Below are positions 1 to 13,300 of a stretch of 64,000 nucleotides of DNA, piece by piece. Numbering within the stretch: the first letter of the stretch is position 1; every line of letters begins with the position of its first letter. Location of the stretch: assembly GCA_013397845.1 (NCBI GenBank), contig VZTG01009080.1:1307157-1371156 (forward strand). Reading direction: 5' to 3'. Under the pieces are notes generated by a model. It saw only the letters and a program-made list of their open reading frames with translations. It was not told the DNA's origin and searched no databases. The DNA is from Melanocharis versteri. Its lineage: Eukaryota; Chordata; Aves; Passeriformes; Melanocharitidae. A program made the position numbers and the translations under genes.

Positions 1-3000
1 CTGCGATGGAAGTGCCTTAAATTTAACTCTTAAGATTTTTACTTGGAAATAAATACTAAAAATCAAAACCTGTGATTGTCATCAGTTAAGCAAATTAAAG
101 TGATTTTAGTAGACTTCATTATCAGCAAACCAGTTATAATTATCCGGAGGTGGCAAAAGTATAAATTCCTCATTTTCTAGTCACGTGCATCTCATTAATA
201 TATTTGCAAGGTAAGTTCATATTCACAAAATTCAGCCTTAATTAATCTAAGCAGGTAATTTTAGTAGCCCTCAGCATGTATCTTTACACCATATCCCACA
301 TGGAACAGAAGCTTCGCTGACACCTGGGGACACTCCACCAAAAGACAGCCCCTATGAAAGTGTAGTTGAAGCAGGACATTTGGGGAACTACGAGTGCCTG
401 TTGTGCCTTTCTTTCATCCTATGCTGACTTGTGCTGGAAGTCAATAAATGCCTAACGTTTGAACATTGACTTTTGCATAGCATTTAATTTTCCTGCTCTG
501 GGGCTTCTTCAGAAAAACTCCAAACTTGACCCAGGTGCTTTCTGCCTTGATCACTAGCAAACACTCTCAGGAAATGTGATTTTTCATGTTCCTTTGCTCT
601 GCTTGGAGCTCAACAAACATCACAGGTTCTGCACGAGCTGGGGGAAAAGAAGGTCCTTTTGTGTCTTATCCTTCTGGCAACTTACACCAGATCCTCACCT
701 TTCAGGCTGAACATCTAATGCTCTGGGGATCAGAGGCAAAAGGCCTCCTTGTCGTTCATGACTGTGAGTATTTGTGGCCAACAGTGACAAAACAGCAGTC
801 AAAGAGCAGCCACAGCATAGTCTGAGGGGTAGCCTTGCTGGTTCTGACAACTGGTTCATGTAGATTACATTAAAGGTACATAAACTGCCATAGAAAGTGC
901 ATCTGAATGCTTAACTTAATGATCAGGGTGTTTATCTGGTCGTGTACACAACTCAGTGATGAGGGCAAGCAGCTGCAGAGAGAGGTGTGGGCTGTAATGC
1001 CTCCCCCAGGGACTGTTTAAAAATTGTAGATTGAATAATCATTGAAGTAAAATTGCTATCCAGGCTTCTCATTCCAATAAATTGCAGAGCCACAAAGACA
1101 CTCTTTGGATTAGAGAGAAAGGCTGCATATGTATTTCTAAACATGTCATGAAGAGAGGGAGAGAGCTGGGAGAAATGCACTGCAGAAAAGCCTGCAGTCA
1201 GCTGTGTAATGTAGTCTCCTGGGAAATGGGAGATGGGTCCAGAATAAAGGTTAAACTGAGCATGTTGTGTGGGTGCAATTTTTCTTGTTGCCTCTGAGGA
1301 CTTCATATTGCAGGAAGGGAAGGATTCCCTACTGGTTTTGAAAAGTCATGGGCTTGAACTCTTCTTTTCATGACAGACCATTTCCAGAACTTTGGAGTAA
1401 GAGGCCTGAATTCCCAGAAATTGAAGGCATAGCCTTCAGAGTGCAATTACCGCTGGTTAGCTTAGAGAGTTGAGTGTGGCTCCAGCCATGAGAACTAAGC
1501 CTTACCCCTTATTTTCCCATCCAGCCTTGCTGCAGTTGGGGATGTGGATCCAGCTGGGATGCTTGTGTGGGCCAAGACCATATAAAGTGGGGTGATGGAG
1601 AAGTGTTCAAGAACCTCCACGCGAGTGTAGTCTTCAGCACCTCATTATTTTTAAACATGTTTTAGGATTACATACTTGAGACGTCCTGCACTGTCGATGA
1701 CGGTTGTTGGAGGTGCAAACACCACTGGATGATTTCCAATAATTTCTTGTGTGTTCATGACTAAAATCATTCCACTAAAGGAAAGGTAAGTATGGATGGA
1801 GTTCCCCATTTCTGTTGCCAGCACCTGGAATTAATTACAGAGAACTTTTTTCATAGAAGTCCTCTACTAAAAGTTTTAGCAGTAGCTAAATGCTGATGCT
1901 AATGTTGGATGTAGTAATGGCAGTAAAGCAGCTGTTTTGGGAGAGGGGATACCCTCTTTTCAGAAGGCAAAGTAATAATACTACATTGCATCAACACCTC
2001 TCTCCTAGTCTGGCAAGCTCCCTGAGTCAGGGATTTCTTTTCATACCTCATTTTGTGTATTTTACCACCTGTAAAGAATACACTTCTCTGTAGTACATAC
2101 AGAAGAAAGAAATTATTGTTTAGACTCTGTTTTCTTCCTTAGCAAGAGCCAGCAAATTTCCTTCCAATCCTTCAAAATCCTATGGAGCTCAACTACCATT
2201 ACTACAGTTGAATTTTTGTCCAAGTACTACATACACTGAAATTTCTTTGTTGGTCTCCTTCACTGGAGTTGTAAGTCCTTCCTAGACATTAATATGTACT
2301 TTTGACAGCACAGATTTGAAGTGTGGGAGCAGATAGTTGTCCCAATTTCAAAATTAGGAAGGTCGGACCATCAATGATTTTCCCAGGAGCAAAAGAAAAG
2401 TCAGAAAAAAAGGGGACGTCAAGTTCTGTTGGAAAAGTTCTGGACCAGAGTCGTTTAAGACAGAGGCCAGGGTATGGGATCTTCTTTCTTCTCACTCAAC
2501 CACTGAATCACTTTTTCTTCTAGTGAATTTAATTTGTCATATCTTGTGCTGGTGAGAGCCTGAAGCCTGGGAGGTCCTCATGGTTGCAAATTGGAGCTAG
2601 CCCTAGTCCTGTGGATGCCCAGTCTGTTTTTCTAATCACCAGATTTCTTCTTTCAGCCAAGTCGATGTTCACAGGTTATTCCTTAGAGTTACAATTTCAA
2701 AGATTGCATGAAGTCATGGGGAGTCTTCTGATGTAATTTAGAATTTAGGGCTGAAAATTTTGGAATTACAGATTTGGATATACAGCGTTCTTTTGAGTTT
2801 TCAGGGCTTCTGAAGACTAGTGTGCTCATAGCTATTAAGCACTATAATCCTTTGCCTACATCTTTCATACTACTGACACTCACAAAAACGTGAGTAAATG
2901 ACTGGAGGAGTCCGATGCTGGTACGTTTAGGTTTCAGATTGCTTACCTGAAATTAGATGACATAAAAAATATCAGAATACTGCCAAATTAAAAAAAAAAA

Positions 3001-4130
3001 AAATATTGCTGGTGTAGTTGGGCTTTAACATTCATAAAATTAGCATTTCAATCCCTGTAGAAGGACAGTTATGATTTCAGCAGTGGTTATCCTTGGTGAA
3101 TATTATAATGGGTGTTCTCATTGAGCAGTGTTACCAAAATACATATTTAAGAATGCAAAGCACACATGTGTATGTGTTTGTATGCTGGAGGAAAGGCTTT
3201 CATTTATAAGAAGTTTAGTTTCTGTAATCCAATAAGCATTTTCTGTGAGCAGAGAGCAAGTTTGATGTTAAACAGTTTTAAAAGAACTTAGTTATAAGAT
3301 GGGTTTTACTGAAAGAGGCAATATGTTTTTATGCCTCTTTCAATTATGGCCAAAAACTTTTTTGGCTGTGAATGTAATGCTTTGTAAACTTGCCTCTAAG
3401 AGGAAAATGTGGTCCTCTTCCATTACATGCATACATACCCTTGAAAAGTGCAGTGCTTGCAGTGCCAAGTTTCGTTCTTAACATACAGCAACATAAATAT
3501 TGCTCTCTTCACCCCTATCGTTGTGTTATAATTGCGTTAGCCGATGCGGTCCAAAGAGCGTTTCCAGTAACAGCAAAAGAAATTTCGAAATAATAAAGCT
3601 GTCAGTGTTAACAGTGATTCTTGACAAGATTCATGTAAACCTAACTAAAAATAGAGAAAGTTTCACTTGTCAAAAACCAGAATAATGCAAAGTTTGGAAT
3701 TTTCTGCTTCCCATCAGATTTATTTCTTGCAGTGAATTTAATGATTTTTTTAAAGGTAGACAGTTGTTCTCCTTTTCCCTTTCTCTTTTCCTCCCACGTT
3801 GCCAAACCTGAGACCAAAAAATGGCCTTTTACAATCAATTGAAGAAAACTGATCCTCACTATAAAGAGTTTTCAGTTCTCCTTATGGTTTAAAAATCAAG
3901 ATTTTTTCTATGTATTTATTACAAAAAATTGGAGCTCTGCTATTACTTACTAAGCTTGAAAGAAATGCATGCTCCAATGAATCCTATATAATATACCTGT
4001 TCTTCCAGCCTTCCAAGTAATGGCAGTAGTCTGATTTTGTTTTAAATATATAAAAAGCCTCTGATTCAAAGAAAGAAGATTCTCAATACTTGACTGGTTT
4101 CTAAATAGGCATTTTGAGCCTTAATGGGCA
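1..4130. other. Unique AT-rich non-coding DNA, no gene recognised
   Basis: Nothing here is recognisable as a gene. Short open frames on both strands (for example 953-1306 minus, 586-825 plus) have no known domain, no codon pattern and no flanking splice signals that would set them apart from chance. The only low-complexity feature is a short A-run near 2990-3003. The sequence fits intergenic or intronic bird DNA. Confidence 0.6.
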
Positions 4131-4195
4131 TAACATTAGGTTTACGGTCAGACTCGGTGATCTTAAAGGTCCTTTCCAACCCAAATGATTCCATG
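4131..4195 (+). repeat. CR1 LINE 3' tail fragment
   Basis: The stretch GGTGATCTTAAAGGTCCTTT followed by CCAACCCAAATGATTCCATG is the characteristic 3' terminus of avian CR1 retrotransposons: a GATCTTAAAGGTC hairpin side, the TTCCAACCC motif, and the start of the ATTCTATGA-type terminal repeat. It reads on the plus strand. Only the last 65 or so bases are present, as expected for a severely 5'-truncated CR1 copy. The left boundary is approximate because older CR1 sequence may continue into about 4115. The upstream TTAGGTTTA recalls the CR1-Y/J type subfamilies, but the subfamily is not certain. Confidence 0.85.
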
Positions 4196-7100
4196 TGCTT
4201 TGTTTGTGAGGTCTGAATTTTGAGTTGCTGAGAACGGATGTGCTGCCTGTGATTTCTGTTGTGCTGCCTGAGTTCATGAGAGCATGGGATTTGACTCTAA
4301 ATATCTACGACATGGACTCGGGATCTCCTTTAGTTTGAATATCAATAAAGTTCTGTCTGTCTTCACTAAGGAATCTATCAGAGTAAGTATATGAAGGTCA
4401 CTTAAAATAATTACTTTTTCCTTGTTAATGATGTCTGTGGGATAGCTCACAAGAATTAAAAGTAGATTGACATTAAATTCTTCTAAGTTGACGATGTGTT
4501 GCTCATTAAACCAATTCAAATATAGAAAAGAAATTTTTTAGGAAGATTTGTTTTGGGGAAAAACTTTCTCAAAATGGAGGATCTATACAAATGAGAGGTA
4601 CAGTACTTTGAACATATCAATGTCAATGATAATATTAAAAGGTCTTTCAAATAGGAATAGGTGTTACATGTTAATTTGTTGAAAGATACTACAAATATAA
4701 TCTGAAAGACAGTTAAGTGTTGTTTATAACTGTTAGGGGTTTTTTGTTTTGTTTTTGCTTTTTATGAACTATAAGATTGCAACGTCTGCTGTGCATTGAT
4801 GGTTGTCTAATATTCTCTGATAATACAGCATAATTGTTCATAAATGAGTATTAAACAAGTAGACAAAACATGAACTGCACATTGAGGTGGATATCACTTG
4901 GCTTATAGAATATGTTAGATATGCTCCTACAGGGCCTTATTTTAATTTCTTATTTGGCTTACCTGATATTTTCTTCATAGTTTTAGTTATAAATGCATAT
5001 GTGAAAAATGATTAAAATATTTTCGAGATGCCGAAAACCTAATCTTAGAGCAAAACAGTATCAATAAAATTGAGAAAATGTACTGTGCTTTAAATGAAGT
5101 CTGTCATGTACTTTCGGAATTTTAAGGTAAAGATGATCTGGTCTCTGACTGGAAAAAAAAAAAGGAAAAAACTTTCTCTCCAGTTAAAATTCAGCTTCTG
5201 GGCTGAGTATATCTCCCATAATTGTTGATGACCTTACTAGCACCAAAACCAAAAGATGTTTCTGAATTTTCTGAACTGCCTAAACATCAACAATACCTTC
5301 ATGTGTTACAGAGAAAGCACAGAGCACAAATATTGTATTTCAATTGCAATGGAAAAAGAAAATAGTTACCCTCTTATTCAGCTCATGAGAAAGACTAAAA
5401 ATTAAATTGGGTAATTATTATTGTTTTGATTTTCCCCATCTTTAAATTATTCATTCAGTTCTGTTTTCTACACTTTTCTGATAGTCTCCAGTGAATTTGG
5501 ACAGACTTCATGATATTTTGGATCACAGGAGGAGTAATTTACAAGAAAATTGTATGAAGCACTTGACGGTGGTTTTTTTCTCCCTAGCTTTACAGAAGGG
5601 AGGTTTGAACCGTGCTGGACTTGTTTTCATCAAAGAAAACTTAGAAGTTTTCAGTGGAATAAAGAGGTAAGATTAGCATCAAATTCTGAACATGTCATGT
5701 TTATTTCCCTAAGGATGTAATGTATGGCTTTTGTCACGTGTTGCGCCAACAGGCACGTGTGTTACATCTTCTATGGGAATACTCCTAGGAAGAACCACAG
5801 TGGAATAATTTTAAATCTTGGACTAAGGCTGCTTTTATGATGAGTTATTGGATGGAGCTTTGAGTCAGCAGCAACTTGATTTAATATTACTAGATCCTGT
5901 GAAATTTTCATATATTTTAAGATGAGGGCAGCAGAGGGGGCAGCCTCATTATTTCTCCTTGCAACATTCAATGGAACATAGAAGCATTTTGAAGTTGTGG
6001 GTTAATTGTTTGGCTTAAAGTGTAATTTATTTTTCAATGCTGAATTAGCAATACTTAGGCATATTATTCATGCTTTAGTAGAGAAAGCAGATTAGTTAAA
6101 CTCCAGGAATTGAATTCTTAAAGGTTACATTTTGAAAACAAATGTGTATGAAAGAGAAGGCAAACTATAACAGGACAGAGGTTGTCATTACATGAATTAA
6201 GCATCTGTTTGTATTACTATTGAAAATATTGACATTAAACTGTGATTGCAAGGATATTTTCTATACTGTTTGATAGTCATTCTGATGAAACAGCATTTCT
6301 CCTTTCTCATCCTTTAACCACTTGCAGTTTATTCCTCAGTTCCATGCCTGTGCCCCAGAACGGCAACTTCACTGACGTAAAATTTAAGAAAGTTTGGGTT
6401 AACAACTGCTTCTCTGCAGACGTATTCAAACAGAAACATGCTTCGATGAATACACTAGTAAGAGATGAAGTACTAATTATGCTTGCTTTTGCAAGTGTAA
6501 GGAATCGTGGGCTACAATTCCCTGGATAAACTGCACTGTTGCTTTCTCTACTTAAGCCAATGAATAAAATAAATTTATTAATGTTTATTGGAAGTATATA
6601 CAGGCTTAAAGACAGATGTATGCAGTAAAGCACCTTTGGATCTGGGAATATTAACTCATCATAGCTCTACAAATGAGTATTTAAAAAAATTCCATGACAG
6701 CTGTCAGTTTCCATGCAGTCACTCTCCTCTTTGAGTCCTTTCTGTCTCAGCAGTATAACATAGATAACAATGCTGAAGAATATGTTTGCTATATAGTTCA
6801 GTGTATATAGTAACAAGATCATTGTCCTTCTCCTCAGTTTTGTCAAAAAGCTGCAATAATTTTCATCAATACTGCAATCCAGCCCTATGGTCTAAGGACA
6901 GGATAGTACAAGTAGTCGGCGTATGTCACAAGCCATGGTCTTGCATTGCAATAGGTACCAAAATGCTGGACGCTCAAAGAAACTGCTGCTTTTTTATTTA
7001 TTTTAAGGTAATAGGGTTTTTTACCTTGATCAGAGCAAGATTTTTTTTGTTCAACAGCTTATGGCAAAAATATGTGCTTAAATGACATTCTGTAACAGGT

Positions 7101-8289
7101 CCATGCACAGCAGAAATCTGGTGGTGGAGCATCCCTGTAGGCACCATCACTGTGCTGAGGAGTGGGACAACTTGCATGGCTTCTACCTTAAGCTGTAAGC
7201 TCCTGTGACTTTCCAGGACAGCTAACACAATGTCACTTAGGTGCTTTGGAAGTCATGGCTGGTCAGCATTACTCTGGACTCTCTTTTGTGTTTCTATCAC
7301 CTCTCTCCCCTGACACGGACCACCGTTGCCCCATTTTGCCCATTCATGGGCAGAGAATCTGCTAATGCATTTAATTAATTCAAAGGAATTCCACTGTAAT
7401 GAGGCTTCTGTCAAATGGTAGATGCTGTAATTAACTTTGAAAGGAGTTTGAACATGACTTTATTATTGCATACCAGAAGGACCTTAATACCTTCTTTGAA
7501 TTGCATTGGCAGTATGATTACCAATAACTGTTTATATTGAAATTATTGAAAAAAAATCTTCAGTATATTTGTATTATCTAGAAAAATCATACTGGTATTC
7601 TCTTGCCTCTGATATAATAGTAATGAACATATATTTTTAACAAATAAATTGGATCAACAGCTGGAAGGTCTGGATGCCCATGGTCTTTTGTCATCATTTT
7701 CTTTTGTATTTAATATGCAGAATGTGATCAGGATAGCACACCAATCTTTTTTATTACAAAGCGATGCCGCTGACTTGTAGTCAACAAGTTCTTCTGAGGT
7801 TTCATACTCACACTTCTGTTTTCACTGCTGTTGAGCCGCAGCATTTGCTGTATCTTGAGCACAGCTGTGAATTGCAATTGTGCCTGGAAGGGCAGGCATT
7901 GAACCAAGGAAGAGAGGAAAACTGCCTTCAGATTTATGTATTTTTTTCATATTGGGACCCAGAGAAGTTCCTTCTAGGAAAGTCCATTTTAAAGAATTCC
8001 TTTCAAAGCAGGTAGGTGAGCCAAGGAGGCCTTAGACTGCTCTTCAGATTTTTCTTTAAGTTGATGAAACCGCAGTGTTTCCAATAGAAATAGCATATTT
8101 CTCATATGGGATAAAACCAAATTGCTTGCCTTTGCCTGTGTTAGGAGTTCAGGTGTTAATGCAGTTTCATATAAACTAACCCTATAGGATGGTCTCTGTG
8201 CTATCATTTTCCTTCTGAAGCCTGACATACGCTGCTCACCCTGGCTCACTCTTATGAGAACAAGAGCAGAATCACCTAACACCAGCATC
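4196..8289. other. Unique AT-rich non-coding DNA
   Basis: No gene or transposon is recognised. An open frame at 6242-6529 (95 codons) has no known family and no splice context, so it is left uncalled. Around 7370-7470 the sequence becomes denser and CNE-like, with TTTAATTAATTC and CTGTAATTAAC motifs. A purine-rich match to the right half of the CTCF motif (AGGGGGCAGC) lies at 5935-5944, but its left half does not fit. Confidence 0.5.
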
Positions 8290-8320
8290 CTTTTTTTTTT
8301 TTCCTTTTTTTTTTTTTTCA
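8290..8320 (+). repeat. T-rich homopolymer tract
   Basis: Two near-uninterrupted T runs are joined by CC. The tract makes a lysine-rich open frame on the minus strand, which is an artefact. No LINE or SINE body adjoins it, so this is either simple low-complexity DNA or the tail of an element too decayed to see. Confidence 0.7.
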
Positions 8321-8469
8321 ACAACCAGGCCCTTAGCCCTCTTTTCACTTTGCTTCCATTAGTAGCAAATCCCCCTTGTCCTTTTTAATTTTTATATTAC
8401 CATTGTCTGTTCACCTTTGTTTTACCCATGACATCTTCAATTTAAACAGTATCAGAGAGGTTGATGTGA

Positions 8470-8965
8470 ACAGTTTTCTTTTCAGCTTAAGTGACTGCAG
8501 CTCGTTTAGTTGTTAATTATGCAGGGAGGTTTGCATGGCTGCGGCTGGTAATTTGAATATGCTCCCAATGTCAGGTCTGTGTCTGGACGGCTGAGCTTGT
8601 AAAAGGATTATGATGTATATATGGTTCATGGCTAAGAGGGCTAATGAAAGTACCTCATTTAATCAAACACAATTAATTAAATGAACTTATGATATTAACC
8701 CATCTTTCCGTGCATGTATAATTTATATTAATTGATCTGCTGCATTGAAGTTGACCAATCAGGTAGGCTGCTGACAGCCTAAGGAAGAAGGAAGTACCAT
8801 TAGCATTAGTTTGATGCAAACCATAATTGATGGGTCAGTGTGTTTTAGGGATGTAGCAAAAGCTTTGTTAATTGTCATAAGAAGTTCAAATTGATTGTGT
8901 CTGCATTAGTACATAAATTTAAATTGATTAATGTTTTGTTCTAAAATTAATGTCTATACTGCATG
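8470..8965. promoter_or_regulatory. Candidate conserved non-coding element / enhancer
   Basis: This is a long, high-complexity, non-repetitive block with clustered homeodomain-type cores: TTAATTA near 8513-8519, AATTAATTAA at 8671-8680, TTAATTGATC near 8728, a CCAATCAGG box near 8754-8762, and CATAATTGATGGG near 8821-8833. The block lacks open frames and repeats. Such clusters are typical of vertebrate developmental enhancers. Conservation cannot be seen from one sequence, so this is inferred from texture and motif density alone. The boundaries are rough. Confidence 0.35.
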
Positions 8966-10019
8966 GGTGATACAATGCTTTATTTATTGGATTCATTAAT
9001 GCAGTCTCAGGAAAAATAGTGTTGAAGTTAGGTAAGCGGGGATAGATCGTTAAGGATGAGTTCAGTGGAGCCATGTGGGAGACATCATTCCCACACGAGC
9101 CTGAGCCCTCCTGCACCGAGATGGCCATGTGTGAAACACTGTCCAGAGACCATGGAGGTTGATATTTAATTAAAGCTTTTTTAAAGACATTAGTTACGTG
9201 GGGGAGGGGGAAGCCACCAACCCTTATATAGAGCAAATGCTAAGAAGAAATACAAAGAAACCCTAGAACTGGCCGGTTGTCTCAAATGTGGTTAAATCTC
9301 TCCCTAATCTAGATCAACATTGTCCCCAGAATATTTCCTGTAAACCTGTTTTGTACAAGTGCTGCAGCCAGCTTGTAATGTGTCTTCAGCTGAATAGGAA
9401 ACTGAAATTACACCACAGCAGGTTTGTTACTCAATCATTTTGTCTGTCGCTCTTCTGCATTTGCCAGCATAGGGAATGCCATAGGTATTTTGTGTTTGAC
9501 AGTCACTTTGTTTTAATAAGTACTTACATTGCACATGTTTGATTCTTGTGCTGTAGCACAGGATGCTTTGGCATGTTTTATGGCACTGGCAGTTAAATAT
9601 AATTTTCCCTTCTTATGCCAGCTTATTATAGCACCTTATATTTCAGTTTGCTTTACTTTTGATGCAAAATTTTAAAGGAACAAAGAAGAGTAGAAGATCC
9701 ATGGAGAAGTCACTTTAATTCATTTATAACCCTTCCTTTTTCTTACCAAAGGAAACTAAACATCTGTTTCTTATAAACTGATTTAAATAGAAAATGTGTA
9801 ATGCATCCTTTTACCAAATGGTTCTTTCTTTTATTGGAGGAATAAAGCCGTTTGACTGTTCTGCTTTTACTATAGTGCATTCATGCTCTTAGAAATGGGA
9901 CATCTCCACTTTCACGAGGGCACAGTCTGAGCCTTGCACAGTAGAGAAGAGATTATATATCTTTCTCTGCTCTCTTACTGAAGTATGGTATACTATGTAT
10001 TATTTACAGACAATTTCCA
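8966..10019. other. Non-coding DNA, no feature recognised
   Basis: I see no gene, RNA or transposon. A locally more G+C-rich insert at about 9030-9140 interrupts AT-rich sequence and gives a 102-codon minus-strand frame (8928-9236) with no recognisable domain. It is not called. Confidence 0.5.
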
Positions 10020-10300
10020 GGTTCTGTAATGGTTGGTTTATATTCAAATATCACTCCATGTGGTGGCACTAGCGAGTAGCAAACATCATAATTGGCTCCT
10101 GGAGCACAACTCCTTTTGCTTTTAACTTTTTGCGATTGTGTTAATGGGTGCCTTGCACTTGCTTTCTATTGCCAGATTTTAAGGACAGCTATTCAAAGCT
10201 AAGTCATATTGTTCTGAGGCAATTGTGATGAAGTGATGAGCTGTGTCATGTGAAGCAATGTCGGCAATACTTTTGACAGTTTGGGCAAATTAAGTTCTTA
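10020..10300. promoter_or_regulatory. Candidate conserved non-coding element
   Basis: This is a dense unique block without repeats or open frames, containing a partial CTCF-like motif (10056-10070), CATAATTGG and TGTGATGAAGTGATGAG segments. It resembles vertebrate CNE sequence. This is an inference from composition; no alignment was possible. The limits are approximate. Confidence 0.3.
10056..10070 (+). promoter_or_regulatory. Possible CTCF-binding motif (weak)
   Basis: CCATGTGGTGGCACT agrees with the CTCF core CCASYAGRKGGCRSY at 12 of 15 positions. The three mismatches are together at positions 4-6. The right half (GGTGGCACT) fits fully. It has the same orientation as the stronger site at 53570. 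Motif matches of this quality also occur by chance. Confidence 0.3.
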
Positions 10301-13300
10301 TTACTTGTTTAAATTATGTTTAGTGTTCCTCCTTTTTTTGCAAGCTTTATAACTGCAGTGTATCCTATATAAGTGAAGATATACATGCAGACAGTTCTCA
10401 TATTTCAGGTAAAAAAAGACGGTGCTGTAAATTTTCTTGTTTTGTTTACACCTTTGTTTGAACTCCTCCACAGTATTGCAGTTAATTACTACCAAAAGGA
10501 ACATTCTCTTCAGTGAGCTGGTTTCCCAGCAGAGTGGCTTTTTGCTTTGCAAAGATTCTGCACTAATAGCACATGAATATTTGACCCAGAGCCAACAGAA
10601 AGTGAAAAAACTCCTGCTGTGTAGAGAAAGGCATGAACAGCTCCCCTTTGCACTGTAAGAGCAAAGGGAATGGAAAATAAAATAGAGAAAATTTGCCACT
10701 TAAATAATATGATAAATTCAGAACTAGTCTCAGTGCTACCACATGATGCACTGAAAAGAAAAGCACTGACTGCAGGCATCTTGTGCCAGAGCAGAGCACC
10801 TTGGGAATCACTGTCTTAAACTGAGATACTTTTCTGTCATTTTTCCACAATCACAATGATAAAAAGAAAAAGCTGTGTGTGTTGTTCGTGTGCATGTTTT
10901 AGGATGGGAGGAAACGCGTGTGGGTCTGTGGAGGGGAGTGGGAGGGTGTCTTGGTTCACAGCAATAATGTTGCTTTTGCTTAGCAGCCCTGTGGATAGGT
11001 CACAGATGTTCCAAGAGTGGAAATTAACGTTATTTTTTAAAAACCACTTAAGTATTAACAGAATGCAGTGTCTCTTGGAGGAATTATTTTGTTAATAGTG
11101 TTGTGGTTTAGATTGCAGCCAGAGCTGTACTCTTTGCTAACGATAGTATTATTTGGACTTCAGTGCTGGAGAGGTGGGAGAGCAGATAGCTGGCTGCCTT
11201 TTGAAACGTATGCAGTGAACCCAGGGTGGCAGGAGCTATTACAAAAAACCATTGGAAACAGAAGGACAGAGAGATGAGTATTAAATAAGGAGGGAATTGC
11301 CCATGTGCTCATCAGGTCTTGCCATCAAATCTGCTCCTTGCTTTCCCATTGGTGCGCGGTGAGAAGGTTATTTCCCGACCAGCTATGGAAAAGAAAGCAT
11401 TAGGAAAGATTGCAATACCCGTGACCAGTGGGTTCCTTGCACGTTATTCACTCTCTCTGAAGCATTGTGAAAATCCAGCACGCTGTCAAGTGGGCTGGCC
11501 ATCCTCAACTCCAACCCAAGGGTTCTGCCATCAGTAGGTCTCACTGCAGCCAGACAGAAACAGCAGCGCACACAGGAAGGCACACGTTCACCTCACCATC
11601 AAAAACCAAATCTGCACAGCAAAACCATACTGCCTCTCTAGCGCACAGCAAAATTTATGTAATAATCTGGAGGCTTAAGTGTAGAAAATAAGTCAATACA
11701 ACTCTACTAAAAGGGTTGTTGCTTAGTGAAAAAAAGATATTTTTCTTCATTATCTCTCAAAATGCTTGTAGATAGGGTAGTATAATATTTACCTTAGCTA
11801 AATGAAAAAACATTTATTTAAAAATATAATAAAACTATTTGTGTGTAGCGTAAAGAGGTATGTGTGTTATTTCAAAGTAAAGTGACAGTGTCACCATGAG
11901 AGAAAATAATTCTTCTGTCTTATCTAACTAAAGCCACAACTTGAGTTTGTAGTCATAAAAAATATCAGAAAATATTAGGTATTAGTAGAAGAATATTAGT
12001 CATTAAAATATTTTATCACAGAACAGCAACATATTCTCTAACCTTTCACAGTATAAGAGCTGGCTTAGAATGTATCTAAGCCTGAAAATGTTATATTATA
12101 GTAAACCAAGAAGAAAGGGGTGCATCACCATTAGTAAAATAAAAGAATTTTAATTTACTTCACACAGAAGAAAGGTATCATAGGGGAATTAATCTAACAC
12201 ATTTGCTAGTAACATGAAATATTTTTTGCAGGGTCTGTTTTTTTTAATTATTGAAAATTCTTAGCATTAGAATCAAAAAGATAAACCATTTCTCTAAGAC
12301 CACATGATCTCCTCAAACACTAGCCAGCTATCTTTTTATTATCATTCCAGTCGGTTGATGTAACAGGAAAACACTAATCAGAAAATTAAAAATGGTAAAT
12401 GAAATTTAAGTGTCCTGAAGTTTCAGTTCAGAAATAATGTAAAACTAGGTTTTGTTCAGCTGTTCAGTCTGTGCATTTAAAACGTCAGTCCGTCCTTAGC
12501 TAACTGCTAGCATTTTACAAAGTGCGCTGTTATATTTAAATGCTTACAGTTCTGGTCTGTTTTTGCACAGAAAATAAAATGGGATCTCGTTGGTTTAGAA
12601 TTTCATGTTCAGTCAATATTCAAAAAGAAATATTCCCATTTTTCATTTCTAACCCATAAAATTGGGATGGGAAAGGAAGGATTAAGTTAAATCTGATAAT
12701 TTAATATGGCATTTATTTGTACTGCCTCTTACTGTTTTTTGAGATGTGCTTATGCAGGTATGTAGAAAAAGCCTTGATTGTTTGACAAAAGCATAGGTCC
12801 TCTGCACAGACAAGGCTGCAGAACCTTAATTAATTAGAATGATTTATTTCAGGGGTTGGAAATTAAGTAGTTAGGTTAGTATTTAATGCTCTCTAATATG
12901 AAAATTTTAGATCAACTTCCGAGACTTGTGTAATAAGAGTTTAATCAGGCAAATCATTGACCATAATCAAATAACTAAAATGAGTTCTTTCTCTATTTCT
13001 TCCTTTAGGACTCTGTCATTCTCCTGTCTGGACAGTGATTCAGCAGTTCTGATCTACCCGACTAGCAATATTTAATTAACAAATATTTTTACTGAGTTAT
13101 CAGAGACCTTTATCTATGACACTGTTTTTTTTAGTAAGTGTATGTGCATGAGAGCATAGACTTCAAATATGCATCCAATATGAGTTACATTCAACAAAAA
13201 ATTTTGCCTGCAAGTGCCAATTAGCAGCTGATAACTATATATTCATCCACATTTGTGGAAAAATAAGAATTAATATTGCTAAGTACAGACCAGTTCTTTA

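Noticed and set aside
5930..5944. Second CTCF site
   Set aside because: The right half AGGGGGCAGC fits but all five left positions fail, so it is too weak to call.
12849..12866. CR1 remnant (GGGGTTGGAAATTAAG)
   Set aside because: Only the GGTTGGAAA core is shared, with no flanking CR1 sequence.
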